A DNA stretch of 64,000 nucleotides from Saprospiraceae bacterium. Lineage in GTDB: Bacteria > Bacteroidota > Bacteroidia > Chitinophagales > Saprospiraceae. The stretch spans positions 91,001 through 155,000 of the forward strand of contig JADJTQ010000009.1 in the NCBI GenBank assembly GCA_016711125.1, given 5' to 3'. Shown in pieces: positions 26,934-37,859 of the stretch (within the stretch, counting starts at the first letter, position 1; each line of letters opens with the position of its first letter). The notes under the pieces were generated by a model. That model was not told where the DNA came from. It made no database searches and saw only the letters and a list, made by a program, of their open reading frames with translations. The translations under genes and the position numbers were made by a program.

Positions 26934-27610
26934 AGTTTTAAGCGTGTCCCGTAAAACTTATAGCTAGACTATAGTTAGAATAGACAATTGGGTGATTACG
27001 GGTTTCATTTCAGTGTTTAAAAAAAATAGTGTATTTCAACATCAATATAGGTACTTTATCACTAACAGAAAAACATTTTTTGATATATTTTTTCAATCTA
27101 AATATTGAATGCTGAAGGTGAGCATTTAACACATAATGCAGATTTTATATGTTATTTCTGGTTTTATCAGGACCAATATTTTTCATCCGGTTAATAGTCA
27201 CTACTCGATTCAATTTGGAACCATGATTGTGGTGTCTCCCGAAATACATTGAATCCATCTCTTTATTTCATAATAGATTCACTTTCAGTATATTAATGCC
27301 GATTATTGCAAAATTTGAGACAGTTGGATTGACGTTATTTCCAGCCGAAAACAGGCAAAAATTTGTGGCCTAAGTTGGGGTTTATTAGTTACTCTTCTTT
27401 ATAGTTAATATTGTTTCACAATTATTACTTTGTAAAGATATCATTGACATGAAGTAACCTATAAATGGAGACCAGAAACTACAATAAATAAATGGCCTGA
27501 TGAATTTCAATATTAACTGTAAAGCGATGATAGCAAGTCGCTTTATATGACTAGAGAAGTCGTGATCAGGAGGTCAAGGGTGGCGAACAGGCATCGTCTA
27601 AAATTTCGAT
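26934..27610 (-). other. AT-rich intergenic region in polysaccharide locus
   Basis: 677 bp without a supported gene on either strand. It separates the WcaJ-like gene from the deacetylase gene and probably holds the WcaJ promoter. No clear exact TAnnTTTG box or hairpin with T run was found. Confidence 0.5.
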
Positions 27611-28670
27611 TTATCTGTCGATCTGCCTCGATTGTTGAAGGGCGTTTTTGAAAAAGGAGATCATCCCACTGGTTTTTAGGTCGAGGACAGCATTGCTTGT
27701 GAAGGAGTTGATATTCAACCTCGGCAATTGATGCAAGAGGTTTTGATGATATGCAAAAATGTTTCCTTGTTTAGTGGTTACTGCACTCGCAAAACCATGT
27801 TTATTTACGTACTGATATTCTCTATCGGAAGCTTCCAAGTTAGTTCCAAAGGGATAAGCGAAGTGATTAACCATTCTACCTGTTTGTAATTCTAGTTCCC
27901 TTTTACTTTCAAATATTTCTTTTCCGAGCTGATCGTCAGCAAGCTGTTTAAGAGAAAAATGATTGGATGTATGGGCGGCAATCGTGACATCCGGATCTTC
28001 CGATAGGAATTTCACCTCTGGCCATGTCAGAGAGTGCTGATCAGTAAATGCAAAAATGTCTTGGAAATGATTTCCAAAAATATTCAGGAATAGTTCTGGA
28101 GTAGTATCAAGATTCATATTTGTGATGATAAAATACCGTAGTTTATCGAAAGCAATATTTTTCTGCACTCTTGATCCTGTTGTATAGTGATAGTCCCCCG
28201 CCCAGTTGAATTTGATTTCCTCTTTTTCTAAGAGTATTTGCTCAAGAAGATACCACCACATCACAGCCTTTCGATTAATAAAGTTGGTTGTTACATAGAT
28301 TGTAAAAAGGAATTTTATGTTTTTTGAAAATGGGATAGGCATAAGTGAGATTATCTCTGTACCCGTCATCAAATGTAAAAATTACTGACTTTTCTTTTTG
28401 ATTGCTCGTAAGTATTTGTGGAAGATGATCAAGAGTTGCAAACCGGTACTTTCGGTCTTTGAAATATAGTATTATTTTTTCCAGATGAAGAGGGTCAACC
28501 TCCAGGCATTCATGGTTTTGAATCCTTGGCCTATTGATCGGCGGAATAATTCTATGAAACATGAGTATATGGGCTATGCCGGCATGTTTCTCTGCAAAAA
28601 GCCGATGTACGCCTGTTGCCTTAATGACAGGAGCGATCGTAGTGGTTAATTTCTTCAGGTTTAATTTCAA
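27611..28670 (-). CDS. Polysaccharide deacetylase (NodB domain, frameshifted)
   Basis: Carbohydrate esterase family 4 protein of about 352 residues after correction. It has the metal-binding motif TFDDGYRDNLTYAYPIF, then IAAHTSNHFSLKQL (the HSxxH-type motif, here HTSNH) and FAYPFGTN. Such enzymes remove acetyl groups from N-acetyl sugars of polysaccharides. The frame breaks at a five-base run (28304-28308). Removing one T on the coding strand gives KKHKIPFTIYVTTNFINRK, as expected, so here the error is an insertion. It is the last gene of the minus-strand run of glycosyltransferases. Confidence 0.88.
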
Positions 28671-28709
28671 TGATCCTCTTGATTTGGTTTTGTTCTCTGA
28701 TTTTTGCGG

Positions 28710-29888
28710 TTACAATTCATTTAAAGATTTCTCCGGGTTTGTAAACGAGGTACTTAATGATTGATCAACAGATCTATACAATATCTGCGTGTATAGTTGA
28801 TCATACTGTTTGGCTATTGATCGACTTGAATAATTTTCAAGGACTTTAGCCCGGGCTCTATCGGCCCTTAATAGTGTTTCTTCGGAATTTATCTCGGCCC
28901 AAGTGATCTTCTCAGCTAGGTCTGCAGCATCTTTGTTACGAAAATAGATCACTTCTTCATCGGTGAAGACCTGCAAATTCTCTGGTATGTCGCTGCAGAT
29001 AATGGGAGTCATTCCGGCACTGGCTGCTTCAAGAAGCATTAGGGAAAGACCCTCGGTCTCTGATGGGAAAACAAAGAATTTGGCATTTTCAATTAAGGTC
29101 AATAAGGTAGGTCGATCAGAAATGTATCCTATAAAGGTAACCATGAGTCCGTTCGTCAGATTGCGAATTTCTTTCATGTAAGAAATGGCATGTGAATCTT
29201 GACCAGCTATGATAATTGGACCCTGATGATTGATCTTTTGCATCGCCTTTAAAAAAGTATGGAGCCCTTTGGTAGACATGATTCTCCGTGCGGCAAAAAA
29301 GAAATATTCCTTTCTCTTAATACCTTGTAGTATTTCCTGGACAGAATCATCCGCTCTTTCTGTAATGATATCAACACCATTAGGAATAAAGTGTACGCTT
29401 CTGTGATACTGCTTCTCATAATACTCTGCCAGAGGCTTTGAGACAGAGGTGAGCTCGGCAGGAGATTTCATAAATATTTTCTCCATTAGACGAAAGTATG
29501 TCTTGCCTAGCTGACTCCACTTATCTCTGACGTAAGGAGCTTCTTGAGATGTGGCTACAATCTTACTTCTAAGGGCAAGTAGAGGAATAAACAGCGAGCT
29601 ATCGGTTTTATGAACATGAATCAGATCATATTTCTTCGAAAACATTAGATGGATCGAACAGATAAAATAGTAGAAGAATACTCCGACTGACCCAAAAGGC
29701 AATCTGGGGATGTTTATTGCGCGAACCAGTTTCAGGTGTGATTGTGATTTCGGATCCGAATAGCAATATATAGTGATATCGTATTTGTCCTGCAGTTCAC
29801 GGGCGATAGATTCAGCAAGACGACTGGAGCCACCCTGAGAGGGGTAATATTTAATTCCGAAAAATGCAATGGTCTTCTTACGATTCAT
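28710..29888 (-). CDS. Glycosyltransferase family 4
   Basis: GT-B glycosyltransferase of 392 residues. The N-terminal acceptor domain has YYPSQGGSSRLAESIARELQ, and the C-terminal donor-binding domain has YFFFAARRIMSTKGLHTFLKAM, VTFIGYISDR and FVFPSETEGLSLMLLEAASAGMTPIICSDIPEN with the E-x7-E motif. It probably adds a sugar to the lipid-linked repeat unit in the cytoplasm. It starts 3 bp after the stop of the next upstream GT4 gene, so they form one operon. Confidence 0.9.
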   Translation of the reverse strand: MNRKKTIAFFGIKYYPSQGGSSRLAESIARELQDKYDITIYCYSDPKSQSHLKLVRAINIPRLPFGSVGVFFYYFICSIHLMFSKKYDLIHVHKTDSSLFIPLLALRSKIVATSQEAPYVRDKWSQLGKTYFRLMEKIFMKSPAELTSVSKPLAEYYEKQYHRSVHFIPNGVDIITERADDSVQEILQGIKRKEYFFFAARRIMSTKGLHTFLKAMQKINHQGPIIIAGQDSHAISYMKEIRNLTNGLMVTFIGYISDRPTLLTLIENAKFFVFPSETEGLSLMLLEAASAGMTPIICSDIPENLQVFTDEEVIYFRNKDAADLAEKITWAEINSEETLLRADRARAKVLENYSSRSIAKQYDQLYTQILYRSVDQSLSTSFTNPEKSLNEL

Positions 29889-29891
29889 ATT

Positions 29892-31085
29892 TTAGTGATT
29901 TACGGTTTCCAATTTGATCGGGGTACTTATCAAAAATTTATCAAAATATTGTCTCGTTATGTTAGACTTATCATATTTTGAGACATAGCCTAAACCTTTA
30001 TTCTTATACCTGATCCGCAGGTCATCATCCGATAGAAGTTTTAGAATGGCTTCGACCAGCAAGTCGGCTCTATTGACCGGGTACAAAACTCCATATTTTG
30101 CATATTCAACTTCATTTGTCAAGGAATGATCAAAATCGGAGTCTGGACTCAGTATTTCGCGAGGACCCGAGATACAGTCGGTAGAAATCACGGGCACGCC
30201 GCAACTAAGAGATTCGATTATAATATTTGGTAGCCCTTCATTCTCACTAGACAAAATCAATATTTCGGAGCGCCCAAGAAAGGAGAATGGATTGGATTTA
30301 TGACCGAGGAAATGGACGAACTTATTAAGGTTTAGTGCATCGGCTCTCGCTTGAAAAAATGCTTTATCGTCTCCATCTCCCAGTACAATTAGTTCTACAT
30401 TAGATATTTTTGTCCTAATCTTATCAAGTGCATCTATGACCAGATCAATCCGTTTAAATCGAAGTTGTCTGCCAATAGATATTATGTAACGCACTTTGGG
30501 ATTGAAACAAAACTCATCAACTTCCTCTTCGGCCATATTTTGAATGCGAACCAAATCGTGGGGATTATTGATCACTACATGGTCAATTTCTGGATTTAGT
30601 TTTAAGGATTGATCGATCATCTTTTTCATAATCTCAGATATCGATACCACTTGATCAGCCCTGCCGTAAAGCCATTTGTAAAATAAGCGTTTTACGCGCG
30701 TAGTAAAATAGGAACCCTTTAGCTTTAGAGATGAATGTGAGACAATTTGGGCCTGATGGTGTGCGCCAAACATTTTAGCCGCAGCGTTGATTAAATTGGA
30801 CCTGATCAAATGACTTTGTAATATTTCAATCTTTCTTTTTCGAATTTGGTTACTTAGACGATAGGCACTGATAAAGATCCAGGGTATTTTATATAAAGGG
30901 TTTGTTAGTTTCTTATTGTCTGTCAAATAGACTACTTCGATATTGGGCGATATTTGATAAGATTGCTCATGTTCCAAACAGAATAGAATTACATCGTGTC
31001 CAGTGGCCTTCAGCTCTGACAACAGAGTAAGAGCAATTCTTTCAGCACCACCACCGGCCAATGAGTTCACCAATATTCCGATCAT
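29892..31085 (-). CDS. Glycosyltransferase family 4
   Basis: GT-B glycosyltransferase of 397 residues. The N-terminal part is NSLAGGGAERIALTLLSELKATGHDVILFCLE, the C-terminal domain YIISIGRQLRFKRIDLVIDAL...VHFLGHKSNPFSFLGRSEILILSSENEGLPNIIIESLSCGVPVISTDCISGP, with the GT4 E-x7-E motif. Its start overlaps the previous gene's stop by 4 bp (ATGA), showing translational coupling within the polysaccharide operon. Donor and acceptor are unknown. Confidence 0.92.
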   Translation of the reverse strand: MIGILVNSLAGGGAERIALTLLSELKATGHDVILFCLEHEQSYQISPNIEVVYLTDNKKLTNPLYKIPWIFISAYRLSNQIRKRKIEILQSHLIRSNLINAAAKMFGAHHQAQIVSHSSLKLKGSYFTTRVKRLFYKWLYGRADQVVSISEIMKKMIDQSLKLNPEIDHVVINNPHDLVRIQNMAEEEVDEFCFNPKVRYIISIGRQLRFKRIDLVIDALDKIRTKISNVELIVLGDGDDKAFFQARADALNLNKFVHFLGHKSNPFSFLGRSEILILSSENEGLPNIIIESLSCGVPVISTDCISGPREILSPDSDFDHSLTNEVEYAKYGVLYPVNRADLLVEAILKLLSDDDLRIRYKNKGLGYVSKYDKSNITRQYFDKFLISTPIKLETVNH

Positions 31086-32194
31086 ATGTTTTGTGCTTTC
31101 AACAACGATTCATAGAGATTGATATATTTAGATTCCATTTGTTGAATCAAAAAATCTTTATGGATTCTATTTCTTCCCTCATCTCCCATTCGCCTGGTTA
31201 ACTGATTATCAGCGAGCATAGTTTTTATTTTTGAAGCCAATTCAACTGAATCATTCGGACGTACTAAGAATCCCGTGATTCCGTCAGAAATTATTTCTGG
31301 CGTTCCTCCACCCCTTGTCGCGACCACAGGCTTACCAAGTGCCATATATTCCATAATGGAATTTGAAATGCCCTCTCCATGGACAGTTTCATTTGTGCAA
31401 AGAACACCAATGTTAAAGACGTTAATTACTGCTTCTACCCTTTCAATTTGACCGGGTAGTAGAATTCGTTCTTTGTGTTTTTTTGGAACGAGATTCTGAC
31501 ATTCTTCGAGGTTGGGGCCATTGCCGATACCAATGAAATTAAGGGTTGGGTCCTGATCTAATAGTAGTATCGCGGCTTTAATAAAAGTAAAATAGTCCTT
31601 TCTGTCGTAAAATCCACCTACCATTCCAATAAGTTGACCATCCAATATGTGATATTTTTTTCGAATATTAAGAGGCTCTTCAAGTTGTTGAATTCTTGTT
31701 AAATCAAATCCGTTGTGAATGCACGTGCTCTTATGCTTTGGGGCGCGGTATGATTTTAAACCGGCTTCAGAATTACTGAGTATAATTTTGGAAAATGGAA
31801 AGGTCAATTGAGCTCGGACAAATCGCGAATCGAATAGACTCATATCGTGAGGTGCATCAGCGATGTTTGCATTGATAAGTGTAATACCAAGCATTTTGCT
31901 GGTGGGTATAGCAAAGATTGTCGACATAGTCCCCCAGCTGTGTATGAGATTGGGTCGAAAAATTTGGCATATTTTATAAATTTTCGTGAAGATCCTGGGA
32001 TCTTTTTTTGTTTTCCTTTTTAAAATATGAATTGGATAGCCCAGATGAAATACTTCAGGATAAGTTACCACTTCCGATAGGATTACCAGATTAACTTGTA
32101 TCTGTGGCCGAAGGGTGAAAGCCCTGAGTAGTTCTAACATTCGTCGTTCTCTACCCCCTCGATACATACTATCGATGACCATTAGGATTTTCAT
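31082..32194 (-). CDS. Glycosyltransferase family 4
   Basis: GT-B glycosyltransferase of 370 residues from the ATG at 32194 (MKILMVIDSMYRGGRERRMLELL). A longer start at 32236 would add 14 residues outside the fold. The C-terminal domain has IGMVGGFYDRKDYFTFIKAAILLLDQDPTLNFIGIGNGP, RILLPGQIERVE and LCTNETVHGEGISNSIMEYMALGKPVVATRGGGTPEII. It overlaps the next GT4 gene by 4 bp. Specificity is unknown. Confidence 0.9.
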   Translation of the reverse strand: MKILMVIDSMYRGGRERRMLELLRAFTLRPQIQVNLVILSEVVTYPEVFHLGYPIHILKRKTKKDPRIFTKIYKICQIFRPNLIHSWGTMSTIFAIPTSKMLGITLINANIADAPHDMSLFDSRFVRAQLTFPFSKIILSNSEAGLKSYRAPKHKSTCIHNGFDLTRIQQLEEPLNIRKKYHILDGQLIGMVGGFYDRKDYFTFIKAAILLLDQDPTLNFIGIGNGPNLEECQNLVPKKHKERILLPGQIERVEAVINVFNIGVLCTNETVHGEGISNSIMEYMALGKPVVATRGGGTPEIISDGITGFLVRPNDSVELASKIKTMLADNQLTRRMGDEGRNRIHKDFLIQQMESKYINLYESLLKAQNI

Positions 32195-32303
32195 TGCTGA
32201 ATTTCCGCAATCACTATTTGAGTGGTTATCTTGCATATATTTGCCGATCCTTTAACGACTAATCATTCGCCTCTACCAAACTAAGCAAAATCTATGCCTC
32301 CAA

Positions 32304-33368
32304 TCATTTGGCTTGTAAAAGTGAACGGGTTTGCCAGGCAGCATGGATTTGTTCAAAAGTGTCCTGGAGATTCAGCGTTATATTCCAGTTTGGATAGTGT
32401 GACCTCATCTTGGTTAGATTGGAAATGTAGCAAATATGGTCACCCATCCGGTTTTGGTCCTTGTATTCAAAGATCATTTCAATGCCGGAAATTGATTCGA
32501 TCAATTTAAAGGCTTCCAGGATAGAGATGGAATTTTCTCGTCCTCCTCCAATGTTATATACTTCACCTTGTCTTGGATTTTCGATAAAGGCCTCAATGAA
32601 ACTACAAACATCCTGGGAGTGAATATTATCTCTGACTTGCTTACCTTTATATCCGAAAATGAAGTATTTCTTTTGCTCCAGATTGCATTTTATGAGATAG
32701 CTTAAAAAGCCATGCAATTCTACTCCCGAATGATTGGGTCCGGTAAGGCAACCTCCTCGCAGACAGCAGGTTGACATATCAAAATAACGGCCGTATTCTT
32801 GCACCATAACGTCTGCTGCCACTTTAGAAGCCCCAAACAATGAATGTTTTGATTGATCAATGGTATGATTTTCGGTGATGCCGTTGTAATCATCAGGATC
32901 TGCGTAATCCCATCGCGAATCTTGCTCCACCAAATCGAGACGATTTGGTGAGTCGCCATAGACTTTATTGGTTGACATGTGAACAAATATGATTTCCTTC
33001 GAGGTTTGACGGCACGCTTCCAGGAGATTCAGAGTGCCCACAGCATTGGTATCGAAGTCATCAAAAGGGCGGCTGGCTGCCAAGTCATGACTGGGTTGGG
33101 CAGCAGTATGGACAATAGCATCAGGCCTTATGTTTTTGATCGTTTCAAGTACACCACTTCGATCTCTTATGTCTAATTCAATATGCTTGAAATTGGAAAA
33201 AGCAGCAATGAGCCTGCCCTGATTCCATCTTGTATCTCCGGCTTCTCCAAAGAAATCCGCCCTCATGTTATTGTCGATTCCGAATACTTTCCAGCCTTTA
33301 GCACAAAAGCTCTTCACGACCTCGCTTCCGATTAAACCACTGGATCCTGTAACGATTAATTTTTTCAT
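32304..33368 (-). CDS. NAD-dependent sugar epimerase, CDP-paratose 2-epimerase (TyvE)-like
   Basis: Short-chain dehydrogenase/reductase of 354 residues. It has the Rossmann motif GSSGLIGSEVV, IVHTAAQPSHDLAASRPFDDFDTNAVGTLNLLEACR, HMSTNKVYGDSPN and the Tyr-x3-Lys-like region. The TNKVYG segment and the NNMRADFFG motif after the second strand are those of tyvelose epimerase-type enzymes rather than GalE. Such enzymes act on C2 of a CDP- or NDP-linked sugar. A CDP-sugar link fits the cytidylyltransferase-like gene at 51434. The end product is inferred, not shown. Confidence 0.82.
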   Translation of the reverse strand: MKKLIVTGSSGLIGSEVVKSFCAKGWKVFGIDNNMRADFFGEAGDTRWNQGRLIAAFSNFKHIELDIRDRSGVLETIKNIRPDAIVHTAAQPSHDLAASRPFDDFDTNAVGTLNLLEACRQTSKEIIFVHMSTNKVYGDSPNRLDLVEQDSRWDYADPDDYNGITENHTIDQSKHSLFGASKVAADVMVQEYGRYFDMSTCCLRGGCLTGPNHSGVELHGFLSYLIKCNLEQKKYFIFGYKGKQVRDNIHSQDVCSFIEAFIENPRQGEVYNIGGGRENSISILEAFKLIESISGIEMIFEYKDQNRMGDHICYISNLTKMRSHYPNWNITLNLQDTFEQIHAAWQTRSLLQAK

Positions 33369-33378
33369 ATGACTGGTG

Positions 33379-34611
33379 TTATTCTGGTGATTTATCGATG
33401 ATTTTTTTAATGAAATTTAAGAGTGCCTGACCATGTTGCTTATAGTCAAATTCCGCTTCTGCTTTACTCCTGCCGGATAGACCAATCTTTCGTGCTTGCT
33501 CTGGATTTAGAATCAACTCTTCTATCTTTCTTGCAAAGGAATCTACATGATAAGAAGCTGCAACATATGCAGTTTCATGGTCAGTGAGATAGTTTGCTAT
33601 TTCTCCATACCCCGTTGTTACAATTGGAGTGCCAGAAGCAAGATATTCACCCACCTTATGTGGAAATCTTGCGATATCCTGCACCGTTGGCCTCAAGGGT
33701 ATCAGTAGCCCGGCTGCTGATATCAGTCGTTGAGGTACTTGCTCATGCGGCAGATTTTCGAAAAGAATACAGAGTGAACTCTTAGTACTTCGATTAAGGA
33801 GTGTTTTAGCGATGTTGATTTCCTGGTGAGTCCCACCGAGTATAAAATGTATCGGAGTGTCACTTATTTCTGCTTTTTCAAATGCATTCAACACAAATTC
33901 AATCAGTTCATGATAACTGGCAGCACCACAGTATAATAGGTGTGCTTTCCCCTTGGAAGTTTCAGGAATTTGATAATGATCAAAATCGGCAATTACTGGA
34001 ATTTTTAGCTGCCTGGCATCAGCATTCCAACGTTGAACGTGGTTAAGTAAATAGTCACTAATGGGTAAGAAGCCATCAGCCATTTTTGGCGAAAGCCGTT
34101 CAAACAGATAATCATTGATTCGATTCCTGAGATTCCGGTTGCTAAACGAACTATTCAGCTCGACATAATTCAGAATGATAGGAAATCCTAAAATTCGAGA
34201 GAGAATGAAATAATATAAGAGATATTGAATTTCACCTAAAATATAGAGAATGGCAACATCCAGCCGGCCTTCTTTCTTTCGTTTTCTTAACAGAGTGAAT
34301 TCTCTGATAAAACCAACTATTTTTTGAAAATTCCGCATTAAAAAATTTGATGATTTATAGGGAGAGTCGGTCAAATATTGAAAGGGTATCCCTTCAAAAG
34401 TTCCACTTTTAGTGAGATCAGGGTATTGACTCTTGAGATACCTGGGCTTTCGATTAATCACGAGTACGTGAGCACCTGAAAAGACGAGGCCCTTAAAAAT
34501 TAGAATAAGCCTCTGCATCGCACCCAGGCCATTGGGAAATCCCGAAATCCCGAGATGAACTACATGACAACTCGTTGTATGAGAAACGCTATCTCTGTAA
34601 GACATTATCAA
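33379..34611 (-). CDS. Glycosyltransferase family 4
   Basis: GT-B-type glycosyltransferase of 410 residues. The N-terminal part is VVHLGISGFPNGLGAMQRLILIFKGLVFSGAHVLVINRK. The C-terminal domain has LLYCGAASYHELIEFVLNAF, ILFENLPHEQVPQRLISAAGLLIPLRPTVQDIARFPHKVGEYLASGTPIVTTGYGEI, with KVGEYLASG at the donor site. It overlaps the 3' end of the asparagine synthetase gene by 23 bp if the first ATG is used. An ATG two codons later (34605) is equally possible. Specificity is unknown. Confidence 0.85.
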   Translation of the reverse strand: MIMSYRDSVSHTTSCHVVHLGISGFPNGLGAMQRLILIFKGLVFSGAHVLVINRKPRYLKSQYPDLTKSGTFEGIPFQYLTDSPYKSSNFLMRNFQKIVGFIREFTLLRKRKKEGRLDVAILYILGEIQYLLYYFILSRILGFPIILNYVELNSSFSNRNLRNRINDYLFERLSPKMADGFLPISDYLLNHVQRWNADARQLKIPVIADFDHYQIPETSKGKAHLLYCGAASYHELIEFVLNAFEKAEISDTPIHFILGGTHQEINIAKTLLNRSTKSSLCILFENLPHEQVPQRLISAAGLLIPLRPTVQDIARFPHKVGEYLASGTPIVTTGYGEIANYLTDHETAYVAASYHVDSFARKIEELILNPEQARKIGLSGRSKAEAEFDYKQHGQALLNFIKKIIDKSPE

Positions 34612-36471
34612 ATTCTTTTTTCTTCTGACCTTTTAGCCATTCGTTTAAAAAAACCAAAGGCCATAATTTTTGATTCAAGTCACGCATTCCGCTTGAATTG
34701 TCTGCAATTAATTTTTCTACAAATTTGGATTGAAAAAACTGACTAAGTTCACTGTCTTGAGAACATAAACTATCGTGAAAGTAGTCTTTGAGATCTTGTT
34801 TGAACCAGCTTTTTAAGGGAACCCCAAATCCTCGTTTAGGTTGTGAGATGATTGAATCAGGAAGGAGACGTCTCATTGCCTTTTTGAAGATGTGTTTCTT
34901 GGTGGTGCCTTTTATTTTAAATTGGGAGGGTATTGAAAATGTAAGTTCAGCAAATTCATGGTCAAGTATTGGTACCCGGACTTCCAGTGAGTTGGACATA
35001 CTGGCTCGATCTACCTTCGTTAAGATATCATCGGTGAGCCAAGTTCTCAAGTCAATTTCCTGCATTTTTGAGAGAAAATCTTTGGTAAGAGACTTTTCAA
35101 GCATTTGTTTTTTTACGGTTTCGCCCTGTTGGCCACTTAGTTCCTGCCATAACTTAGGTAAATAGGCTTGTGAGCGCTCGCTTTCCTGCCATTTACCATA
35201 GTAGGCAGCGAAGGAATTACGTGGTCGAGATAAGTAATATGTAAGTCCGTTACCTTTGATTTTTCTGGGAATATGTCGATGAAGGAAACCGTTGATGCCA
35301 ACAAAACTTCCGCCGGTCCACTTGTGAAAACTATCGATTGCCATAAGCTTTTGATAATGCTCATAGCCGGCGAATAATTCGTCTCCGCCATCTCCCGATA
35401 AAGCAACCGTGACATGCTTTCGGGCAAACTTGGAGACAATATAGGTCGGTATGGCTGATGTGTCGGCAAACGGTTCATCATAGGAAGCTACTAATAGAGG
35501 AAGCATGTCAAGTGATTGTGGTTCGACGATCATTTCATGATGATCTGTCTCGTATCTCTTGGCTACTTCCCTTGCCTGGGGCAATTCATTGAATTCCTTA
35601 TCCGCAAATCCAATAGAAAATGTTTTCACCGGCTGATCCATGAGACTAGCCATTAGGGCAACTACACTTCCGGAGTCTATGCCACCACTCAGAAAAGCGC
35701 CAAGAGGCACATCGCTGACCAGCCGTAATTTCACAGATTCGCGCAGTTTATCTATAATGCGTTCTTCCCATTCTGCTTCGCTTACCGAAAAGTCAGGTGA
35801 GAACCGGATGTCCCAGTATCGTTCTATTTTCAACCCACTGCCTGCTTGCATGGTGAGTGTATGGGCAGGAGATAATTTTTTTATTTTTTGATAGATTGTC
35901 TTATCGGGATTGGTATATCCATAAGTCATAAAGTAATCCAACACTCCCAGATCTACAGGTGGAATAGTCACAACCTGGAGGATACTCTTGATTTCAGATC
36001 CGAATACGAATTGTTCGTGATCCTGATAATAGAAGAATGGTTTAATTCCAAAGCGATCGCGAGCACAGAATAGCGTTCTGGATTTGGAATCCCATATGAG
36101 GCAAACATTCCCCTTAACTTAGCCACACATTTAGTACCAAGATCTTCATACAAATGTACGATCGTTTCAGTGTCGGTATTAGTTTTGAAAACATGGCCTT
36201 TGGTGATTAAATCTCGTCTTAATTCCTTAAAATTATATATTTCACCATTAAAGACGATCCAAACGGAACCATCCTCATTTGACATAGGCTGATGACCGTT
36301 GTGGACATCAATAATACTCAGCCTTCGAAAACCAAAGCCAACATTTTGTTGAATGTGTATCCCTATATCATCTGGCCCACGATGCCTGATAGGGGTTAAC
36401 ATATTTTCCAAATCCCGAAGGTCAGGCGTATGATGGTGGTCAGAATTAAGAATCCCTGCTATGCCACACAT
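34589..36471 (-). CDS. asnB: Asparagine synthetase (glutamine-hydrolysing), polysaccharide-locus type (frameshifted)
   Basis: Class II amidotransferase of about 627 residues. The N-terminal glutaminase has MCGIAGI with nucleophile Cys2, RHRGPDD, RRLSIID and VFNGEIYNFKELR. The synthetase domain has SGGIDSGSVVALM (PP-loop), ALSGDGGDELFAGY and KVDRASMSNSLEVRVPILDHEF. Paralogues in polysaccharide loci may amidate sugar acids rather than aspartate. The frame breaks near 36098 (minus strand GCC TC ATATGG). One more T gives MFAFIWDSKSRTLFCARDRFGIKPFFYY, the family sequence. It is first in the minus-strand run 34.6-36.5 kb. Confidence 0.93.
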
Positions 36472-36905
36472 AGTTTTGAGTGAGTTTAAAAAGTATGATC
36501 TTTTCTAAAGTCGATCGTTATTCAAATTTCAGTAATGTGGGAGCAGATTTGGTGTGATGATCTTCCTAACGCTTAAGAACAATCTTGATGATAATCTGAT
36601 TGCAGCTGGGGCTTACTTGCAATCAACGGGCAATTTCTATTAAATTAGTGTCTTTTCCAAACATGGCAGGTCTTTTTTATGAAAAACTGACTGAATAACG
36701 GGATATCAAGCTGTCACAAAAAGCGATATGATAATAAAATCAAATTTATCAAATATCTTTGGCAAAGTATTAGGTTATATATTCCTTAGGTTTTGAATTT
36801 CTTCCCGGATCTTTAGGAAAGCAGATTTAAAACTAAAAGTTATATGCATATGTTAATTCTAATGGGAAGATTTTGAATGCGATCTTATTGGAAAAGTGAA
36901 TCTTT
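36472..36905 (+). other. Divergent intergenic region between asnB and the lyase gene
   Basis: 434 bp, AT-rich, no gene seen. TATCTTTG at 36754-36761 is an exact TAnnTTTG box on the plus strand and could drive the lyase gene with a leader of about 135 nt, but no TTTG lies at -33. Confidence 0.45.
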
Positions 36906-37859
36906 ATGATATTTCACAAAAGCTGGATACTAGTTCTGGTAACTTTTACTCAGGTGATCATTACCCAAATGGGATGTCAAAAGGAAGTAACCAGGCAAGA
37001 CCTTAGGGAACCCGATATTGTCACAGATTTTGAGGTAAACATCGAGCCATTTGAAAAACCTGCTGATCGCCCAATAGACCCAGAGGATGACGGCAATGGG
37101 TGCCTTTCGGGCACTCCCTGGAATCTATATTGGATCTATAATGTATGCATTTCTCCGACGGTTGAGATGAATGATTTTAGTATAGAGCGAACCACCAGGT
37201 TTGTCCGAAGTGGAGAACATGCCATGCGTTTTTATCTAAAACCTACACCATTAGATCAATGGCCTTTGGGTGAGGCCACCCATAGAGCTGAATTGGCTCC
37301 AAGAGAAAAATCTCCTTTTCCCAGGTACCCGAGAGAAGGCGAAGAGAGGTGGTACGGATTTAGTGTTCTATTTCCAGAAGAATTTGTTTTTGCCCCTGTG
37401 GGATTCGAAAATGACCTTAGATTCATGTTTGCTCAATGGCAGCATGGGAGTGAGGGCTCTCCCGCTATAGCACTGGAAGTGCACGGAGATAAGATTGGTG
37501 TATCGCGCTCAGAGGGTGTGAGTTTAGACACCAGATTTGTACCACCAGTTTTTATTGGAAATATCACCAAGGGAAAATGGATGGACTTTGTCCTTCAGAT
37601 TAAATGGTCAAAAACCGATGGTTTTGCACGTGTCTGGGTGAATGATCAATTGCGCTATGAAGAACCTGAAATCCAAACAATTTACAATAATTTAGATATC
37701 GGAGGAGGATTTAAAATTGGCATCTATCATTGGAGATGGAAAATAAAGGAAAGTGTCCAGAATAGTTTGGCTGTTGGAATTACTTCTCGTGAAATTTATA
37801 TGGATGAGATTCGTGAATTTCTCGGCAACGACGCATATGATGTTGTAGCACCCCACTAA
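36906..37859 (+). CDS. Heparin-lyase-like polysaccharide lyase, lipoprotein
   Basis: Protein of 317 residues with an export signal and a Cys in TQMGCQKEV that fits a lipoprotein site. The mature part resembles the beta-jelly-roll polysaccharide lyase family around heparin lyase I (Polysacc_lyase): SGEHAMRFYLKP, GEATHRAELAPREK, ERWYGFSVLFPEEF, FMFAQWQHG, GKWMDFVLQIKWSKTDGFARVWVNDQL and FKIGIYHWRWK. Such enzymes cleave uronic-acid-containing glycans by beta-elimination. It lies on the opposite strand inside the polysaccharide locus, so it may trim or release the locus's own polymer. Catalytic residues cannot be assigned without a structure-based alignment. Confidence 0.78.
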   Translation: MIFHKSWILVLVTFTQVIITQMGCQKEVTRQDLREPDIVTDFEVNIEPFEKPADRPIDPEDDGNGCLSGTPWNLYWIYNVCISPTVEMNDFSIERTTRFVRSGEHAMRFYLKPTPLDQWPLGEATHRAELAPREKSPFPRYPREGEERWYGFSVLFPEEFVFAPVGFENDLRFMFAQWQHGSEGSPAIALEVHGDKIGVSRSEGVSLDTRFVPPVFIGNITKGKWMDFVLQIKWSKTDGFARVWVNDQLRYEEPEIQTIYNNLDIGGGFKIGIYHWRWKIKESVQNSLAVGITSREIYMDEIREFLGNDAYDVVAPH

